Shown: positions 62,787 to 64,000 of the stretch, piece after piece
How the letters are laid out: every line of letters begins with the position of its first letter
How positions within the stretch are numbered: the stretch's first letter is position 1
Assembly: GCF_023701945.1 (NCBI RefSeq)
Contig: NZ_JABAEF010000001.1
Location: 62,001-126,000, forward strand
From: Rhizobium sp. CG5
Lineage (GTDB): Bacteria > Pseudomonadota > Alphaproteobacteria > Rhizobiales > Rhizobiaceae
DNA: 64,000 bases
Direction: 5' to 3'
Translations under genes and position numbers: made by a program
The notes under the pieces: model-generated
Told to the model about the DNA's origin: nothing
The model's database searches: none
What the model saw: the letters and a program-made list of their open reading frames with translations, nothing else

Positions 62787-62820
62787 CAAGCGGCCGTCAT
62801 CGACGGCCGCTTTTGCGTTT
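62787..62820 (+). terminator. Rho-independent terminator after the chemotaxis receptor gene
   Basis: A ten-base stem AGCGGCCGTC/GACGGCCGCT with a three-base loop, followed by TTTGCGTTT. The GGCCGTCATCGACGGCC core is the same as in the hairpin after secDF. Confidence 0.82.
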
Positions 62821-62875
62821 AGAGGGTGGCAAAGGTCTCTTGCGGTCAGAAAACGCTTGCGCATCGAGCGCTTAC

Positions 62876-62897
62876 GACATAAAGATATCTTTATGTC
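62876..62897 (+). promoter_or_regulatory. Operator palindrome before the SahR-like regulator gene
   Basis: The palindrome at 62876-62897 is perfect over 22 bases and contains ACATAAAGATATCTTTATGT, identical to the 20 bases in the metH promoter. It is 27 bases before the ATG at 62925, and the in-frame TTG at 62898 directly touches it, which argues against that start. It suggests autoregulation of the regulator-metF unit. Confidence 0.85.
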
Positions 62898-62924
62898 TTG
62901 ATTGGATCGAAAGCTGCAAACTGC

Positions 62925-63938
62925 ATGACCTTTGGTGTGGATGAACTCGTCGAATTGCTGAAGGCTGCCGGAGAGCCGACGCGGTTGCGGCTGCTCGCCC
63001 TTCTGGCGGCGGGCGATCTCACCGTGTCCGATCTGACCGAAATTCTCGGCCAATCGCAACCCCGCATTTCGCGGCACCTGAAACTCCTGACCGAGGCCGA
63101 TCTGATCGACCGCTATCAGGAGGGCGCCTGGGCCTATTTCCGTCTTAAGCAGGACGGGCGGGCCGCCAACCTGGTTCAGATGCTGCTGATGTCGGCCTCC
63201 TCCGCAGATCCGGTGCTGTTGCGGGACGGGGAGAGGCTGACCACGGTCAAGAAGGCGCGCGCCGAGCGGGCCCAGGAGTATTTCAGCCGCAACGCTGCCG
63301 AATGGGACGAATTGCGCCGCCTGCATGTCGATGATCGCGATGTCGAGGCGGCCTTGATGCGGCTGATCGGCTCGGAGCCGGTCGAGGCCCTGCTCGACCT
63401 TGGCACCGGGACCGGCCGGATCCTGCAATTGCTGGAGGGGGTCTATCGTCGCGCCGTTGGCATCGATGCCAGCCGCGACATGCTGGCCGTCGCGCGGGCC
63501 AATCTCGACAAAGCCGGGATTCTGAAGGCATCGGTTCGCCAGGGCGACATTCTCAACCTGCCGCTCGACGGCGCGGAATTCGATGTGGTGGTCATTCACC
63601 AGGTCCTGCATTTCCTGCTGCAGCCGGAACTGGCCCTGCATGAGGCCTCGCGCATGCTGCGGCCCGGTGGCCGTCTTGTCATCATCGATCTGGCGCCGCA
63701 TCGGCTGGACTACCTGCGCGACGACCACGCCCATGTCCGTCTCGGCTTTTCCCATCAGACCATGGGGGAGTGGCTGGCCAAGGCCGGTCTCAAGGTCGAA
63801 CAGGCCGTCGATCTCACGCCGAACAGCAATGGCGCGCAGGCCCTGACCGCGACGATCTGGGTGGCCCGGCAGGGTCGCGCAGCCTCGCTTGCGCCGGCCG
63901 ATGCCGATGTACTACCAGCCTCAGTGGGGGGGAATTGA
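62925..63938 (+). CDS. ArsR-family regulator fused to SAM-methyltransferase domain (SahR-like)
   Basis: 337 residues from ATG 62925. The N-terminal 90 residues are an ArsR winged helix (LLKAAGEPTRLRLLALLAAG, then LTEILGQSQPRISRHLKLL, the recognition helix). The C-terminal part from about residue 135 is a class I methyltransferase fold, with ALLDLGTGTGRILQLLEG for SAM/SAH, RRAVGIDASRDMLAVARANL and VVIHQVLHFLL. Proteins of this layout in Proteobacteria (SahR) sense S-adenosylhomocysteine and control methionine-cycle genes. The gene stops immediately before the metF ATG, so the two are one transcription unit. Confidence 0.88.
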   Translation: MTFGVDELVELLKAAGEPTRLRLLALLAAGDLTVSDLTEILGQSQPRISRHLKLLTEADLIDRYQEGAWAYFRLKQDGRAANLVQMLLMSASSADPVLLRDGERLTTVKKARAERAQEYFSRNAAEWDELRRLHVDDRDVEAALMRLIGSEPVEALLDLGTGTGRILQLLEGVYRRAVGIDASRDMLAVARANLDKAGILKASVRQGDILNLPLDGAEFDVVVIHQVLHFLLQPELALHEASRMLRPGGRLVIIDLAPHRLDYLRDDHAHVRLGFSHQTMGEWLAKAGLKVEQAVDLTPNSNGAQALTATIWVARQGRAASLAPADADVLPASVGGN

Positions 63939-64000
63939 ATGCTACGCGATCTCAAGAGCCCGGCCAAGGCGCCGCATCTGCGGCTGTCCTTCGAGTTTTT
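63939..64000 (+). CDS. metF: 5,10-methylenetetrahydrofolate reductase (N-terminal 20 codons, cut by window edge)
   Basis: ATG at 63939 follows directly on the stop of the SahR-like gene, with GGGGGGAA as ribosome site. The visible residues MLRDLKSPAKAPHLRLSFEF match the N-terminus of MetF, where the conserved SFEFFPP strand begins. MetF makes the 5-methyltetrahydrofolate used by the MetH encoded at 20.9 kb. Only the start is in the window, so the rest is inferred. Confidence 0.85.
   Translation, partial: MLRDLKSPAKAPHLRLSFEF

Overview
The window reads as a high-GC alphaproteobacterial chromosome segment, most likely Rhizobiaceae (Rhizobium/Agrobacterium/Ensifer relatives). Supporting signs are a fused SecDF, a carnitine dehydrogenase-thioesterase fusion, an ArsR-methyltransferase regulator directly ahead of metF, a VirC1-like orphan ParA, many ABC and APC transporters, and palindromic intergenic mosaic repeats. 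Genes are dense and compact, mostly starting with ATG (a few GTG) behind recognisable Shine-Dalgarno sites. I see no rRNA, tRNA, CRISPR array, transposase or prophage gene.

Layout. 0-4.5 kb: the end of a spermidine synthase-like gene, a small membrane protein, secDF and an esterase. 4.5-7.2 kb: a Phd/PIN toxin-antitoxin pair translationally coupled to a CocE/NonD hydrolase. 7.2-12.4 kb: a complete dipeptide-type ABC operon. 13-17.2 kb: a membrane GGDEF-EAL protein followed by two paralogous orphan periplasmic binding proteins. 17.5-20.7 kb: a nucleoside deoxyribosyltransferase-like enzyme, three small or hypothetical genes, and an AGE-family isomerase. 20.8-24.6 kb: metH behind a 20-bp palindrome. 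25-26 kb: a PP2C-like phosphatase.

25.9-34.4 kb is a carnitine/gamma-butyrobetaine-type catabolic cluster: beta-keto acid cleavage enzyme, carnitine dehydrogenase-thioesterase, acyl-CoA dehydrogenase, NDP-forming acyl-CoA ligase and crotonase. A GlxA/AraC regulator is divergent from it, and inverted-repeat elements sit in most of its gaps. 34.4-39.3 kb is an RpiR-regulated polyamine/iron-type ABC importer. 39.5-47 kb, divergent from rpiR, holds an N-formylglutamate amidohydrolase-like gene, an APC permease, a glutamine-synthetase-like ligase, an XRE/PIN module, an aldehyde dehydrogenase and an iron alcohol dehydrogenase. I infer that this set is a gamma-glutamylation route for an amine or amino alcohol.

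47-64 kb: an orphan ParA, an L,D-transpeptidase, a DUF4432 epimerase-like protein, a TIGR01244 phosphatase-like protein, RidA, an SDR/LysR divergent pair, an EamA-CoA transferase-TPP enzyme operon, a lysophospholipase-like hydrolase, ettA, a chemotaxis receptor, and finally a SahR-like regulator followed by the start of metF. The operator palindrome ahead of this last regulator is the same 20 bp found ahead of metH about 42 kb away, so the two ends of the window appear to belong to one methionine-cycle regulon.

The most interesting candidates are the shared metH/sahR-metF operator, the carnitine/butyrobetaine cluster with its NDP-forming ligase and Asp-variant dehydrogenase, the gamma-glutamylation cluster with its divergent RpiR operator, the GGDEF-EAL plus binding-protein set, and the perfect 44-48 bp inverted repeats.
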